Of a DNA stretch of 32,803 nt, positions 24,456-30,371 are shown one piece after another; the stretch's first letter is position 1, and every line of letters begins with the position of its first letter. The stretch is from IMG/VR virus record IMGVR_UViG_3300027851_000082, positions 1-32,803 of that record. One strand, given 5' to 3'. The translations under genes and the position numbers were made by a program. Below the pieces are notes generated by a model. That model was not told the origin of the DNA. It saw only the letters and a program-made list of their open reading frames with translations, and searched no databases. The stretch comes from a virus.

Positions 24456-24585
24456 AGCAAAAGCGGAACCCCCTTAGGAGCACCGTTGAACAGTCCAAGA
24501 GCGGGGTCCGAATTACCCCCAGTGGCGACCCCCTGGGAGGACCCGCCGACACCCCCATGGGTAGGGGGGTAGGGGTTGCTGTCGG
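24456..24585 (-). other. Non-coding G/C-patterned region, candidate cos site
   Basis: This is one of the few gaps over 100 bases in the lytic operon. On the minus strand GGGGGT recurs four times at uneven spacing, and a near-palindrome, ACCCCCATGGGT, lies at about 24551-24562 next to further G runs. In lambda, cos lies between the early/lysis genes and the terminase genes; this gap is the non-coding stretch upstream of terminase here, separated from it by the ParB-methylase. Repeats could be terminase-binding sites. This is inference from position and repeats only. Confidence 0.35.
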
Positions 24586-25428
24586 TCACGATTTCCCCCT
24601 GGCCGCGAGTCGCGCTGCAGACGCCGCGATGGCCGCCTGCACGTTGGCCGGCAGGCGCTGCTGGGCGGTGCGCTGCACAGCAGCTTCGAAGCCATAGCGA
24701 GGCTGATACGTGGTTGAGCGCACGAAGACGAAGACCAGCGCAGCCGCACGCACGAAATACTCGCGCTGGTAGATCCCCGCTTGCTTCTTGCCGCCGGGAG
24801 GGATCACGAAGTAGCGTCCCCCAGCGCGCTTCACTGCGGCTCTGCGCTTCGCTGGGTCAGTGCTCAAGCTGCGGTTGTGGCCCGCGGTCAGCTCGGTCCC
24901 GAGCTGGCTCAAGATCTGGTTCACCTGCCCCCGGCTCACGTTGCCGTAGGCATCCAGGCGCGCACCCGCTGCAGGCACCACCTGCCACCCCCTCGGCATA
25001 GCACCCTTGGCCTGCAATGCCAGCTCCAGGCGCTTCAAACGACGCGCCCCACCCACCACCTGCGGCATGAGGTATTCGGTGGCTGGCGTGCCCTTCCTGG
25101 TGACCCCTGAAGCATCCTTGACGAAGACATCGGCCGACAGGTAGCCTGACTCCACCAAGCGCCCGTCGAACGGGTCATTCGGGTTGGGCAGATTGCGCAC
25201 ACCCGCAGCCGCCTCGGTGCCCGTAGCGGTCTTCACGCGCACGCTGTTGCGGGTGTAGGGCGTGGGCCTGTCCAGATCCACGGACATGCGCGCCACGGCC
25301 GCATCCTTGGCCTCGATGGCCGTGCGCGTCAACGCCGTGGCCAGCGCCGAATTGATGCGCCGGTCGCTCATGCCCGTGAGCAGGTTCTTGACCCCTGCCA
25401 AGCCTTCGATCTTGAAGTCGACCTTCAC
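24586..25428 (-). CDS. gpZ-like minor tail protein, 280 aa
   Basis: The pattern resembles the minor tail protein Z family. The N-terminal part has INSALATALTRTAIEAKDAA (about 25-45) and DRPTPYTRNSVRVKTA (about 53-68). The middle has KGTPATEYLMPQVVGGARR and AYGNVSRGQVNQILSQL. Toward the end come RYFVIPPGGKKQAGIYQR and the hydrophobic strand AALVFVFVRS. Lambda Z (192 residues) joins tail to head. Here the gene lies far from the tail module, directly after the helicase (GTGA overlap at 25425-25428), which is odd. It may be relocated or a related protein with another job. Confidence 0.6.
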   Translation of the reverse strand: MKVDFKIEGLAGVKNLLTGMSDRRINSALATALTRTAIEAKDAAVARMSVDLDRPTPYTRNSVRVKTATGTEAAAGVRNLPNPNDPFDGRLVESGYLSADVFVKDASGVTRKGTPATEYLMPQVVGGARRLKRLELALQAKGAMPRGWQVVPAAGARLDAYGNVSRGQVNQILSQLGTELTAGHNRSLSTDPAKRRAAVKRAGGRYFVIPPGGKKQAGIYQREYFVRAAALVFVFVRSTTYQPRYGFEAAVQRTAQQRLPANVQAAIAASAARLAARGKS

Positions 25429-26780
25429 GTCATCCCCTTCGCATAGCCGGCCGACTTGCGCCCGATGCGCTCAGGCCACGGCCCTTCCCAGTCCGAGAAG
25501 CGTTGAAACTCGCCCGAGAAGTGCAGCGCCACCGTGCCCGGGGCGCCGTTGCGCTGCACGATCTCAAGCTGCGCGTGGTGCTTCCAATCCTCGGTCTTCG
25601 AGCCCATCGGGTGGGCGTACTCACGGTGCAGCAGCGCGATGATGTCGGCCGCCGCTTCGATGGCCCCGCTGTCCCGCAGATCGGTCATCACGGGTGGCCC
25701 TGCCCGCTTGTCTGCCTCACGGCTGAGCTGCGACAGCAGCACCACCGCGATCCCGAACTCGCCCGCCATGGCCTTGAGGCCGTTCGCGATCTTGTCGAGC
25801 TCTTGGTTGCGGTTCTCCCCCGATCGCCCCTCCCCCGCCATCAGCTGCAGGAAGTCCACGAAGACCACGTCCAGGCCCGCTCGCCGCTTGGCCTGCATCA
25901 CCTTGCGCCGCACGTCCAGCAGCGTCAGCCCGCGCTGGTCATCGAGCATCATGTTGAAGGGCCTCATCCGCTCAGCCGCTTCAGAAACCGCCCCCCACAT
26001 GGCATCGTTGGCGGGGTCGGGCTTGCGCAAGTCCGCCAGGTTGATTGACCCCAGCGCAGCCATGTGGCGGGCCACCAGCTCGTTCACCGGCATTTCCTGG
26101 CTCAGCACCAGCGAGCTGTAGTCGCAGCTCATGGCACGCTGCAGCGTGAGCATCAGCGCCGTCTTGCCCATCTTCGGCCGCGCACCAATCACCGCCAGCT
26201 CGCCCTCTCGCAGGCCGCCATTGAGCTGCCGATCCAGATGCTTCAGGCCCGTGGGGAAGATGCGGCTGCGCCCTTCCGATTCGTCTGTGAGGTGGTCGAG
26301 GTAAGCCACCACCGCCGCCTCAAGCGGCACCGGCTCTTTGGCGCTTCGCACCTCACCCAGGCTCGCCAGGCGCGTCTGGGCACGGTCAATCTTGGCCCGC
26401 ACCTCCCCATCGCCCACTGCATCGGCCGCGATGTCGCCAGCCGCGCGGATCAGCTCACGCTCCAGGCTGCGCTCGCGCACCAGCTCAGCCCAGCGCCGCG
26501 CGTTTGCGCTGCTGGGGATCGACTGCACCATCGCGTTGAGGTAGGCCATGTCATGGCCAGCCTCGGCAACCGTGATCACGTCCGCGGCCTTGCGCGCCAT
26601 GATCATCTGGCACAGGGTGTCCCACACCGCTGCATGGCTCGGGTGGTAGAAGTCCGCAGCCTTGAGGATGTCCGCCACGCGGTCTAAGGCATCGTTGTCC
26701 AGCAGCAGCGCGCCCAGCACCGCCTGCTCGGCCTCGTCGCTGTGCGGCATGCGGCTTGCTGTGATCTCGACAGTGGTCAT
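25425..26780 (-). CDS. Replicative DNA helicase, DnaB family, 451 aa
   Basis: The N-terminal domain matches DnaB (PHSDEAEQAVLGALLLDNDA, about 12-31). The RecA-like core has Walker A GARPKMGKT (199-207), where the usual RPSMGKT serine is lysine, Walker B VVFVDFLQLM (305-314), then VVLLSQLSREADKR and DLRDSGAIEAAADIIALL. It should be a hexameric fork helicase for phage replication, making the phage less dependent on host DnaB. It is coupled upstream to the organiser (ATGA) and downstream to the gpZ-like gene. The length is close to bacterial DnaB (471). Confidence 0.95.
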   Translation of the reverse strand: MTTVEITASRMPHSDEAEQAVLGALLLDNDALDRVADILKAADFYHPSHAAVWDTLCQMIMARKAADVITVAEAGHDMAYLNAMVQSIPSSANARRWAELVRERSLERELIRAAGDIAADAVGDGEVRAKIDRAQTRLASLGEVRSAKEPVPLEAAVVAYLDHLTDESEGRSRIFPTGLKHLDRQLNGGLREGELAVIGARPKMGKTALMLTLQRAMSCDYSSLVLSQEMPVNELVARHMAALGSINLADLRKPDPANDAMWGAVSEAAERMRPFNMMLDDQRGLTLLDVRRKVMQAKRRAGLDVVFVDFLQLMAGEGRSGENRNQELDKIANGLKAMAGEFGIAVVLLSQLSREADKRAGPPVMTDLRDSGAIEAAADIIALLHREYAHPMGSKTEDWKHHAQLEIVQRNGAPGTVALHFSGEFQRFSDWEGPWPERIGRKSAGYAKGMT

Positions 26781-27742
26781 GCCGCCTGCCCGCCCAGGTC
26801 AGGCCCAAGCCCGTGGGCCAGCATGGCCTGGTTTCCCGCCGACGTGACCTCGACACCACCGCCAGGGGTCACCCGCCAGATGCCGTACCAGTTGCCCCGC
26901 AGCGACCGCAACAACGTGGCCGGCCAGTCGCTGTAGCGCTTGGCGCCGTCATGCGAATGGCGGGCCTTGAACTCGGCCCAGTGCGCCTGCATCACGTCGC
27001 CAGGCAACCCGATGCTTTCGGCGTACTGCAGCGGCTCACAGCCCGCCGGCAATGGCAACACGCCAGCGGCCTGGCATCGCGCCAGCCACACCGGCAACGC
27101 CACCGCTCCGGTGCGGCCCACTTCCTCACCCTCCCCCGCATCACCTGAGCCCGGCGAGTCATCCCCCGGCGAAGCCTGAGGGCCTGAGCCCCCGGAAGCG
27201 TCAGCTTCTGGGGGTATGGGGGTATTAATACTCTTCTCTTTCTCTAGCTCCGAGTTTCCTCCGGGATCCATCCGCGTTGTGTCCGCATCTTGTCCGGTTG
27301 CCACCCGGACAGATTCCGGACGTTCTGCGGATTGTTTAGGCGATGCATCCGCCTTGCGTCCGGTCTTCGTCTGCCCCTTGTCCTTGCTGGACCCGGACGA
27401 ACCCCGGCCATCGGCCTTGCGCTTCGCATCAACGCTCCGGCTCTTGGCGGACGCGCCGTTGTGCTCACTGAACCGCGTGATGACCACGCCGTCAGGCCCG
27501 TCCACCAACCATCCGATCTGGCACAGCGCCGCGCCGATGCCCGGCACGCCCGTCTTACGGTCGATCTGCCGCAACGACAGGCCAGGCATGCACCCATCCT
27601 CGGTGTGCTGGTCAGCCGATGCCCACAGCCAGTACAGCGCGCCGATCACGGCCGCCTCTGTGCTGTCGGTCAGGTCACACAGCCTGGCCACCCGCGGGTC
27701 ATCCCACAGGTTGCCCCGCATCTTGATCCATTCACCAGCCAC
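26777..27742 (-). CDS. Replisome organiser / replication initiation protein, 321 aa
   Basis: The start is the GTG at 27742, which overlaps the stop of the preceding gene; an ATG at 27793 would overlap that gene deeply. The N-terminal 100 residues form a winged-helix-like domain (EWIKMRGNLWDDPRVARLCDL near the start, then a second segment, GLSLRQIDRKTGVPGIGAAL). A hydrophilic, low-complexity linker (about 110-220) follows. The C-terminal part (about 225-310) contains HWAEFKARHSHDGAKRYSDW, in the style of DnaT-like loader domains. It probably binds the origin and delivers the helicase encoded next (ATGA overlap). The linker DNA contains repeats that may be the origin itself. Confidence 0.8.
   Translation of the reverse strand: MAGEWIKMRGNLWDDPRVARLCDLTDSTEAAVIGALYWLWASADQHTEDGCMPGLSLRQIDRKTGVPGIGAALCQIGWLVDGPDGVVITRFSEHNGASAKSRSVDAKRKADGRGSSGSSKDKGQTKTGRKADASPKQSAERPESVRVATGQDADTTRMDPGGNSELEKEKSINTPIPPEADASGGSGPQASPGDDSPGSGDAGEGEEVGRTGAVALPVWLARCQAAGVLPLPAGCEPLQYAESIGLPGDVMQAHWAEFKARHSHDGAKRYSDWPATLLRSLRGNWYGIWRVTPGGGVEVTSAGNQAMLAHGLGPDLGGQAA
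27216..27363 (-). other. Candidate replication origin inside the organiser gene
   Basis: Three related 16-base direct repeats with consensus TCCGCnTTGyGTCCGG lie at 27271-27286, 27282-27297 and 27348-27363. The first and third match at 13 of 16 positions. TGTCCGG (27291-27297) is also mirrored by CCGGACA (27305-27311). An AT-rich tract follows at 27222-27245 with the palindrome GTATTAATAC. Iterons beside an AT-rich tract in the middle of the initiator gene are how lambda ori sits in O. Function is inferred. Confidence 0.4.
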
Positions 27743-27911
27743 GCTTGATCCCCTCGCCGGTGGGCGCCCATGCAGCGGCCTTGCGCTGCTCATTGCGCGC
27801 CCTGCCGCCCACCGAATTGGCCCTCGCCCGGCGCTCAGCCAGGCGTTCAGCCTCAGTTGTCTTGATGGCCCCGCCGGCTGGCCAGGGCTTGCGCTCAGCT
27901 TTGCCCGTCAT
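27732..27911 (-). CDS. Small basic phage protein, 59 aa
   Basis: The ATG at 27911 overlaps the previous stop (ATGA) and its TGA overlaps the GTG of the replication gene, so it is locked into the operon at both ends. The product is basic and helical, with a run of charged residues (ETTEAERLAERRARANSV-like, about 17-35), and no membrane segment. A nucleic-acid-binding accessory to replication is conceivable, but no family is recognised. Confidence 0.7.
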   Translation of the reverse strand: MTGKAERKPWPAGGAIKTTEAERLAERRARANSVGGRARNEQRKAAAWAPTGEGIKRGW

Positions 27912-28102
27912 GGCGGTGCCCTCGCATCACCCAGGGGCACGATGCGCACCCTGGTGTGGCGGGCCAGAAAGGCCCCCACCTTGCGCTCATCAGGCTGCAT
28001 GCGCATCACTTGCGCCACGAAGCACAAGGCGCACAGCCACCAACGCACCCACAGCGGCACCTTGATTACCACGGCATAGAGCCGCGAGACATCACCAGCC
28101 AT
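27908..28102 (-). CDS. Small membrane protein, 64 aa
   Basis: ATG 28102 has GAGGTG five bases upstream. One hydrophobic helix (about 16-33, PLWVRWWLCALCFVAQVM) contains two Trp and two Cys, followed by a basic tail. The stop overlaps the next ATG. The family is unknown; inner-membrane location is predicted. Its upstream region is repeat A, which carries the promoter of the opposing gene. Confidence 0.65.
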   Translation of the reverse strand: MAGDVSRLYAVVIKVPLWVRWWLCALCFVAQVMRMQPDERKVGAFLARHTRVRIVPLGDARAPP

Positions 28103-28115
28103 GGCACACCTCGCA

Positions 28116-28148
28116 CGGAATGGGCGGGCGCCCTGCCTGCGTTACGCT
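28116..28148 (+). promoter_or_regulatory. Moron promoter A for the BssS-like gene
   Basis: The -10-like TACGCT lies at 28143-28148, with the conserved GGAATGGGCGG block about 17-20 bases upstream and GGGCGCCC dyad DNA between. It matches promoter B near 28.65 kb in sequence. The distance from the -10 to the start codon (41 bases) is the same as in B. The -35 is not consensus, so an activator or another sigma factor may be needed. Confidence 0.45.
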
Positions 28149-28188
28149 GGAGGCTCCAACACCAACCCAGCCACACAGGAGGGCACCC

Positions 28189-28431
28189 ATGGCAATGGAA
28201 TTCGACGTACTCACCCGCGGCCTCTTTGAAATCAAGACCCTGGGCGACAACAAGCAGCGCGAAGACTTCATCCTGCTCACGCTGCGCTACCAGCACTTTC
28301 CGGGCGGGGAACATCGCTCCCACCCGCCGCTGTTTCTGTCTGCCGATGCGGCTCGCAATCTGGCGATGGCGCTGCTCCAAAAAGCCGATGAGCTAGCGCC
28401 ACAGACTCCCCAACATAAATCGCCGAACTGA
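28189..28431 (+). CDS. BssS-like small regulator, 80 aa, opposing orientation
   Basis: AGGAGG precedes the ATG at 28189 on the plus strand, against the direction of the flanking operon. The product has a strand, EDFILLTLRYQHF (about 25-37), then LFLSADAARNLAMALLQKAD (about 49-68). This resembles the two blocks of E. coli BssS, LMLRLHYQ and LWLTTDVARQFISIL. BssS-type proteins are small regulators of biofilm and signal metabolism, often carried by prophages. With its own promoter it looks like a lysogenic-conversion gene. The family call is by eye and moderate. Confidence 0.6.
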   Translation: MAMEFDVLTRGLFEIKTLGDNKQREDFILLTLRYQHFPGGEHRSHPPLFLSADAARNLAMALLQKADELAPQTPQHKSPN

Positions 28432-28537
28432 AACCCACCTCAGGCCCCTTGATCGACATCGAGATAGTCACAGGGGCCTTGCTGCGGTGAGCGCGGCGCA
28501 GCAGGGCAATGAAGTCGCTCAGGTCTTCACGTCGCAT
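28277..28537 (-). CDS. Doubtful minus-strand ORF, antisense to the BssS-like gene
   Basis: The ATG at 28537 overlaps the stop of a 31-codon ORF and has GGGGGT upstream. The first 36 residues (RREDLSDFIALLRRAHRSKA onward) look protein-like and fill the space right of the BssS-like gene. The remainder is the antisense of that gene. It may be a true small gene of the minus operon that lost its end when the opposing gene was inserted, or it may be noise. Confidence 0.3.
   Translation of the reverse strand: MRREDLSDFIALLRRAHRSKAPVTISMSIKGPEVGFSSAIYVGESVALAHRLFGAAPSPDCEPHRQTETAAGGSDVPRPESAGSAA
28442..28479 (+). terminator. Inverted repeat after the BssS-like gene
   Basis: AGGCCCCT and AGGGGCCT (eight-base perfect arms) are separated by 22 bases and start ten bases after the BssS-like stop. 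There is no T-run, so it is at best a weak or Rho-assisted terminator limiting opposing transcription. Confidence 0.3.
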
Positions 28538-28622
28538 CACTACCCCCGAAGGGTGGGGCTACATCTGCCCGGCACAGTTCCGACATCTGGTGCATGACCA
28601 GCAGCACCGTGTCACGCCGCAT
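28527..28622 (-). CDS. Possible 31-aa leader-type ORF
   Basis: ATG 28622 has GAGGTG six bases upstream. The product begins MRRDTVLLVMHQMSELCRAD and its TGA overlaps the next ATG by an ATG-five-base-TGA junction typical of this operon. The start region is an exact copy of the junction after cro. It is too short to judge by composition. Confidence 0.3.
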   Translation of the reverse strand: MRRDTVLLVMHQMSELCRADVAPPFGGSDAT

Positions 28623-28630
28623 CGCGCACC
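28612..28630 (-). repeat. 19-bp direct repeat, left copy
   Basis: This is identical to 29412-29430, exactly 800 bases away. The two copies bracket the plus-strand zinc-motif gene and its promoter. Each copy spans a minus-strand start codon with the following bases cggcgtga. Confidence 0.8.
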
Positions 28631-28635
28631 TCGCC

Positions 28636-28668
28636 ATTGAATGGGCGGCCCATCCGCTTCGCTACGAT
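28636..28668 (+). promoter_or_regulatory. Moron promoter B for the zinc-motif gene
   Basis: TACGAT at 28663-28668 is the -10 candidate. TTGAATGGGCGG upstream corresponds to the conserved block of promoter A. A perfect dyad, ATGGGC-G-GCCCAT, covers 28641-28653, where a -35 or an operator would be. The leader to the ATG at 28709 is the same length as in A and shares GGAG.CTC and CAACC runs. Confidence 0.45.
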
Positions 28669-28681
28669 GGAGACTCTCACA

Positions 28682-29422
28682 TCAACCACCATTGCGAAGG
28701 GACGGGCCATGGACTTTCACATCCTGCTGGCCAGCATCAACAGCGCCCGCCAGCTTGGCAGCGCCCTCATCGCGGAGCGCGATGGCATAAAAGCGGCGGC
28801 CATCCAGATCGATCTCTCGGAAAAACTCATCCAGGCTCAATCCCAGATCTCGGAGGTACTCGCGGCCATCATCAGCAAAGATGCGGCGCTCTCGGTCCTT
28901 ACCGAACGCATACGCGAGCTGGAGGCCAGTCAAAGCGAGCGAGCTCGTTATCAGCTTGCAAAACTGGGCACTGTCGGGGAGTTCTTCGCCTATCAACTGC
29001 GCCCGGCTGGCGAATTGAGCGAGCGCACTGATGAGCCCGCCCACTTCCTTTGCCAGCCGTGCTTCGATGCCGGCAAGAAGGGCGTTTTGCGCGTCACACC
29101 CACCTATGCCTTCTGCCCGCTGTGCAAGCTCAACATGCAGGTCGGAGCAATCCCCAGCAGCCCCCCCCGGCAAGTCTCTCGTGGCCTGGGCTTCACCCGA
29201 GACTGGTGAAGCCTCAATCACATCGATGAAGCGCACCGGGCCGACCTTCGTCATTCTCGCAGCACGCCTCGCTAAAGCAGCCCCTGCCGCAGCCCTGCGC
29301 CGCCAGGGCAACATGGCCTTCCTACGTCGAACCTGGCGCACGATCCACACCGTCGGCACAGACAGCCGGAATCCTTTCGCCTGGACGTCAACCCCAGGCG
29401 TCAACAATCGCTCACGCCGCAT
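28682..29422 (-). CDS. Minus-strand ORF after cro, probably real only at its 5' end
   Basis: The ATG at 29422 lies inside the last codons of cro, an 11-base overlap, so it should be translated after cro. Residues 1-70 (29422 to about 29210) are very basic and plausible, with segments such as FRLSVPTVWIVRQVRRRKAM. From 29209 on the frame is antisense to the zinc-motif gene and is probably accidental. The original gene may have been cut by insertion of that cassette. No family is recognised. Confidence 0.3.
   Translation of the reverse strand: MRRERLLTPGVDVQAKGFRLSVPTVWIVRQVRRRKAMLPWRRRAAAGAALARRAARMTKVGPVRFIDVIEASPVSGEAQATRDLPGGAAGDCSDLHVELAQRAEGIGGCDAQNALLAGIEARLAKEVGGLISALAQFASRAQLIGEELPDSAQFCKLITSSLALTGLQLAYAFGKDRERRIFADDGREYLRDLGLSLDEFFREIDLDGRRFYAIALRDEGAAKLAGAVDAGQQDVKVHGPSLRNGG
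28709..29209 (+). CDS. Helical protein with C-terminal CxxC pairs, 166 aa, opposing orientation
   Basis: Residues 1-110 are long helices with heptad character (IQAQSQISEVLAAIISKDAA near 41-60). A zinc-ribbon-like part follows: CQPC at 115-118 and CPLC at 136-139. The codons are clearly coding on the plus strand. It starts at ATG 28709 with a GAAGGGA ribosome site and follows promoter B. Proteins with this coiled-coil plus CxxC/CxxC layout occur in other prophages without known function. The opposing direction and private promoter fit a moron expressed from the prophage. The 200-base stretch to 29411 has no other plus-strand gene and no clear terminator. Confidence 0.8.
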   Translation: MDFHILLASINSARQLGSALIAERDGIKAAAIQIDLSEKLIQAQSQISEVLAAIISKDAALSVLTERIRELEASQSERARYQLAKLGTVGEFFAYQLRPAGELSERTDEPAHFLCQPCFDAGKKGVLRVTPTYAFCPLCKLNMQVGAIPSSPPRQVSRGLGFTRDW

Positions 29423-29430
29423 CGCGCACC
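29412..29430 (-). repeat. 19-bp direct repeat, right copy
   Basis: This exact copy of 28612-28630 includes the cro stop codon and the overlapping start of the next frame. It probably marks the boundary of a duplicated or inserted segment. Confidence 0.8.
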
Positions 29431-29705
29431 CCTTCGGCCTGCGCCGCCTGGCCATCCGAGGACACAACCACATCCAGCAGCGGCCGGCCATCGGGGTGCC
29501 ATGGCCATTCAGGGTCAGGCACGCGCACCCAGCGCGCATCGGGGCACACGACTTCGCACGCCCATCGCCCCTCGCTGCCGCGCTCGATCGACGGGCCCCA
29601 CTTCGATGGGATGCCACGCTTTCGCCACTCGATCACCGAGGGCGATTTGCAGCCAGTCCACCGCGCGACAACGGCCGGCCCGCCAAGTTCCGAAATGAGG
29701 TCCAT
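29412..29705 (-). CDS. Cro/YdaS-like regulator, 97 aa
   Basis: The first 40 residues form a helix-turn-helix of the Cro/YdaS kind (ISELGGPAVVARWTGCKSPS, about 4-23). The segment RWACEVVCPDARWVRVPDP, characteristic of prophage Cro-type proteins in betaproteobacteria, lies at about 47-65. It diverges from the repressor across the three operators and is the first gene of the lytic operon from P_R. The predicted start of transcription falls on or next to the ATG, so its message appears leaderless. It should repress the lysogenic promoter and favour lytic growth. Confidence 0.82.
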   Translation of the reverse strand: MDLISELGGPAVVARWTGCKSPSVIEWRKRGIPSKWGPSIERGSEGRWACEVVCPDARWVRVPDPEWPWHPDGRPLLDVVVSSDGQAAQAEGVRDAA

Positions 29706-29711
29706 TTCGGC

Positions 29712-29740
29712 ATGCTAGGTGTCCCTAGCATTTTTGTAAA
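29712..29740 (-). promoter_or_regulatory. P_R, lytic promoter for cro and the minus operon
   Basis: On the minus strand TTTACA (29740-29735) and TAGCAT (29717-29712) are 17 bases apart. It matches P_L at 25 of 29 positions. Six bases separate the -10 from the cro ATG. The operator at 29713-29730 covers the spacer and -10, so bound repressor should block it. Confidence 0.85.
29713..29730. promoter_or_regulatory. Operator OR1-like
   Basis: The arms TGCTAGG and CCTAGCA are perfect, with a four-base centre. The same arms recur at 30970-30987. It overlaps P_R. Confidence 0.85.
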
Positions 29741-29753
29741 GGCATGCCTAGCA
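29736..29753. promoter_or_regulatory. Operator OR2-like
   Basis: The right arm CCTAGCA is perfect and the left arm is degenerate (AGG kept). Its centre is 23 bases from OR1. It lies where a repressor could contact polymerase at the lysogenic promoter. Confidence 0.6.
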
Positions 29754-29760
29754 GTTCGGT

Positions 29761-29778
29761 GGGTAGGCTAACCTAATG
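29761..29778. promoter_or_regulatory. Operator OR3-like
   Basis: TAGG-ctaa-CCTA keeps the core of the operator. Its centre is 25 bases from OR2. It covers the -10 of the lysogenic promoter and the repressor start codon, so binding should shut repressor synthesis off. Confidence 0.6.
29764..29769 (+). promoter_or_regulatory. P_RM -10 for the repressor gene
   Basis: TAGGCT lies six bases before the repressor ATG. No good -35 is found at 16-18 bases, as in lambda P_RM, which needs activator repressor bound next to it. The transcript would be leaderless. Confidence 0.45.
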
Positions 29779-30255
29779 GAGACACTTGCAGACCGCCTCA
29801 ACCGGGCGATGAAACACCGAAAGGTCACGAAGAAAGCCGACCTGGCGCGAGCCTGTGGCGTCAAAAGCGCTTCTGTCGCCGACTGGTTCAACGGCGAAAC
29901 CAAAAGCCTGGGCGACAAAGCCGCGCGGGCCGCAGCCAAGTTCTTCCGGTGCTCGCGGGACTGGATTGGCTCAGGCGTGGGCCAGCCAAACTGGGAGGAC
30001 GAACCGGCATCGCAAGCGGCTGAAGAGGCCGTCAAGCCTTACACCACCCCGCCGCGGACGCTCCCCGTGCACGAACTGGTCGAGCAACTGAGCCAGCTGC
30101 TGGAAAAGCTCGACAAGGCCGACAGACAAGCCGCCGCCGAAGACCTCACCTCATTGAGCAGAAGCCCCGACAGCCGCATCGCGCGCGACGACCTAACCCG
30201 CACCCTTGGTGGCACCCCACCCGCAACGCAGCAGACCAAACGCACCGGCACGTAG
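29776..30255 (+). CDS. HTH repressor lacking a peptidase domain, 159 aa
   Basis: Residues 1-65 form an XRE-type helix-turn-helix domain (KADLARACGVKSASVADWFN, about 20-39). The rest is hydrophilic, with a helical, possibly dimerising segment at about 85-110 (VHELVEQLSQLLEKLDKADR). There is no S24/LexA-type Ala-Gly cleavage site or Ser/Lys dyad. The divergent position across three operators marks it as the CI-equivalent. Lambda CI has 237 residues, so the C-terminal domain for oligomerisation and RecA-induced cleavage is missing. No ribosome site precedes the ATG, consistent with leaderless translation. The next 116 bases to 30371 are GC-rich with imperfect hairpins and no gene. Confidence 0.8.
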   Translation: METLADRLNRAMKHRKVTKKADLARACGVKSASVADWFNGETKSLGDKAARAAAKFFRCSRDWIGSGVGQPNWEDEPASQAAEEAVKPYTTPPRTLPVHELVEQLSQLLEKLDKADRQAAAEDLTSLSRSPDSRIARDDLTRTLGGTPPATQQTKRTGT

Positions 30256-30371
30256 AGCGGGGGGCCGAACTTTACAATCTGGTCGACCTTCGCGCGGCTC
30301 GCCTGAGGAGGGGCGACTCCCGAGACGCGCGGGGGGTGCTTGCCGAAGAATTCACAGGGGAGTGACCGGAA

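Noticed and set aside
30260-30370. Riboswitch or terminator in the GC-rich gap after the repressor
   Set aside because: Only short imperfect stems were found and no T-run, so there is not enough to name an element.
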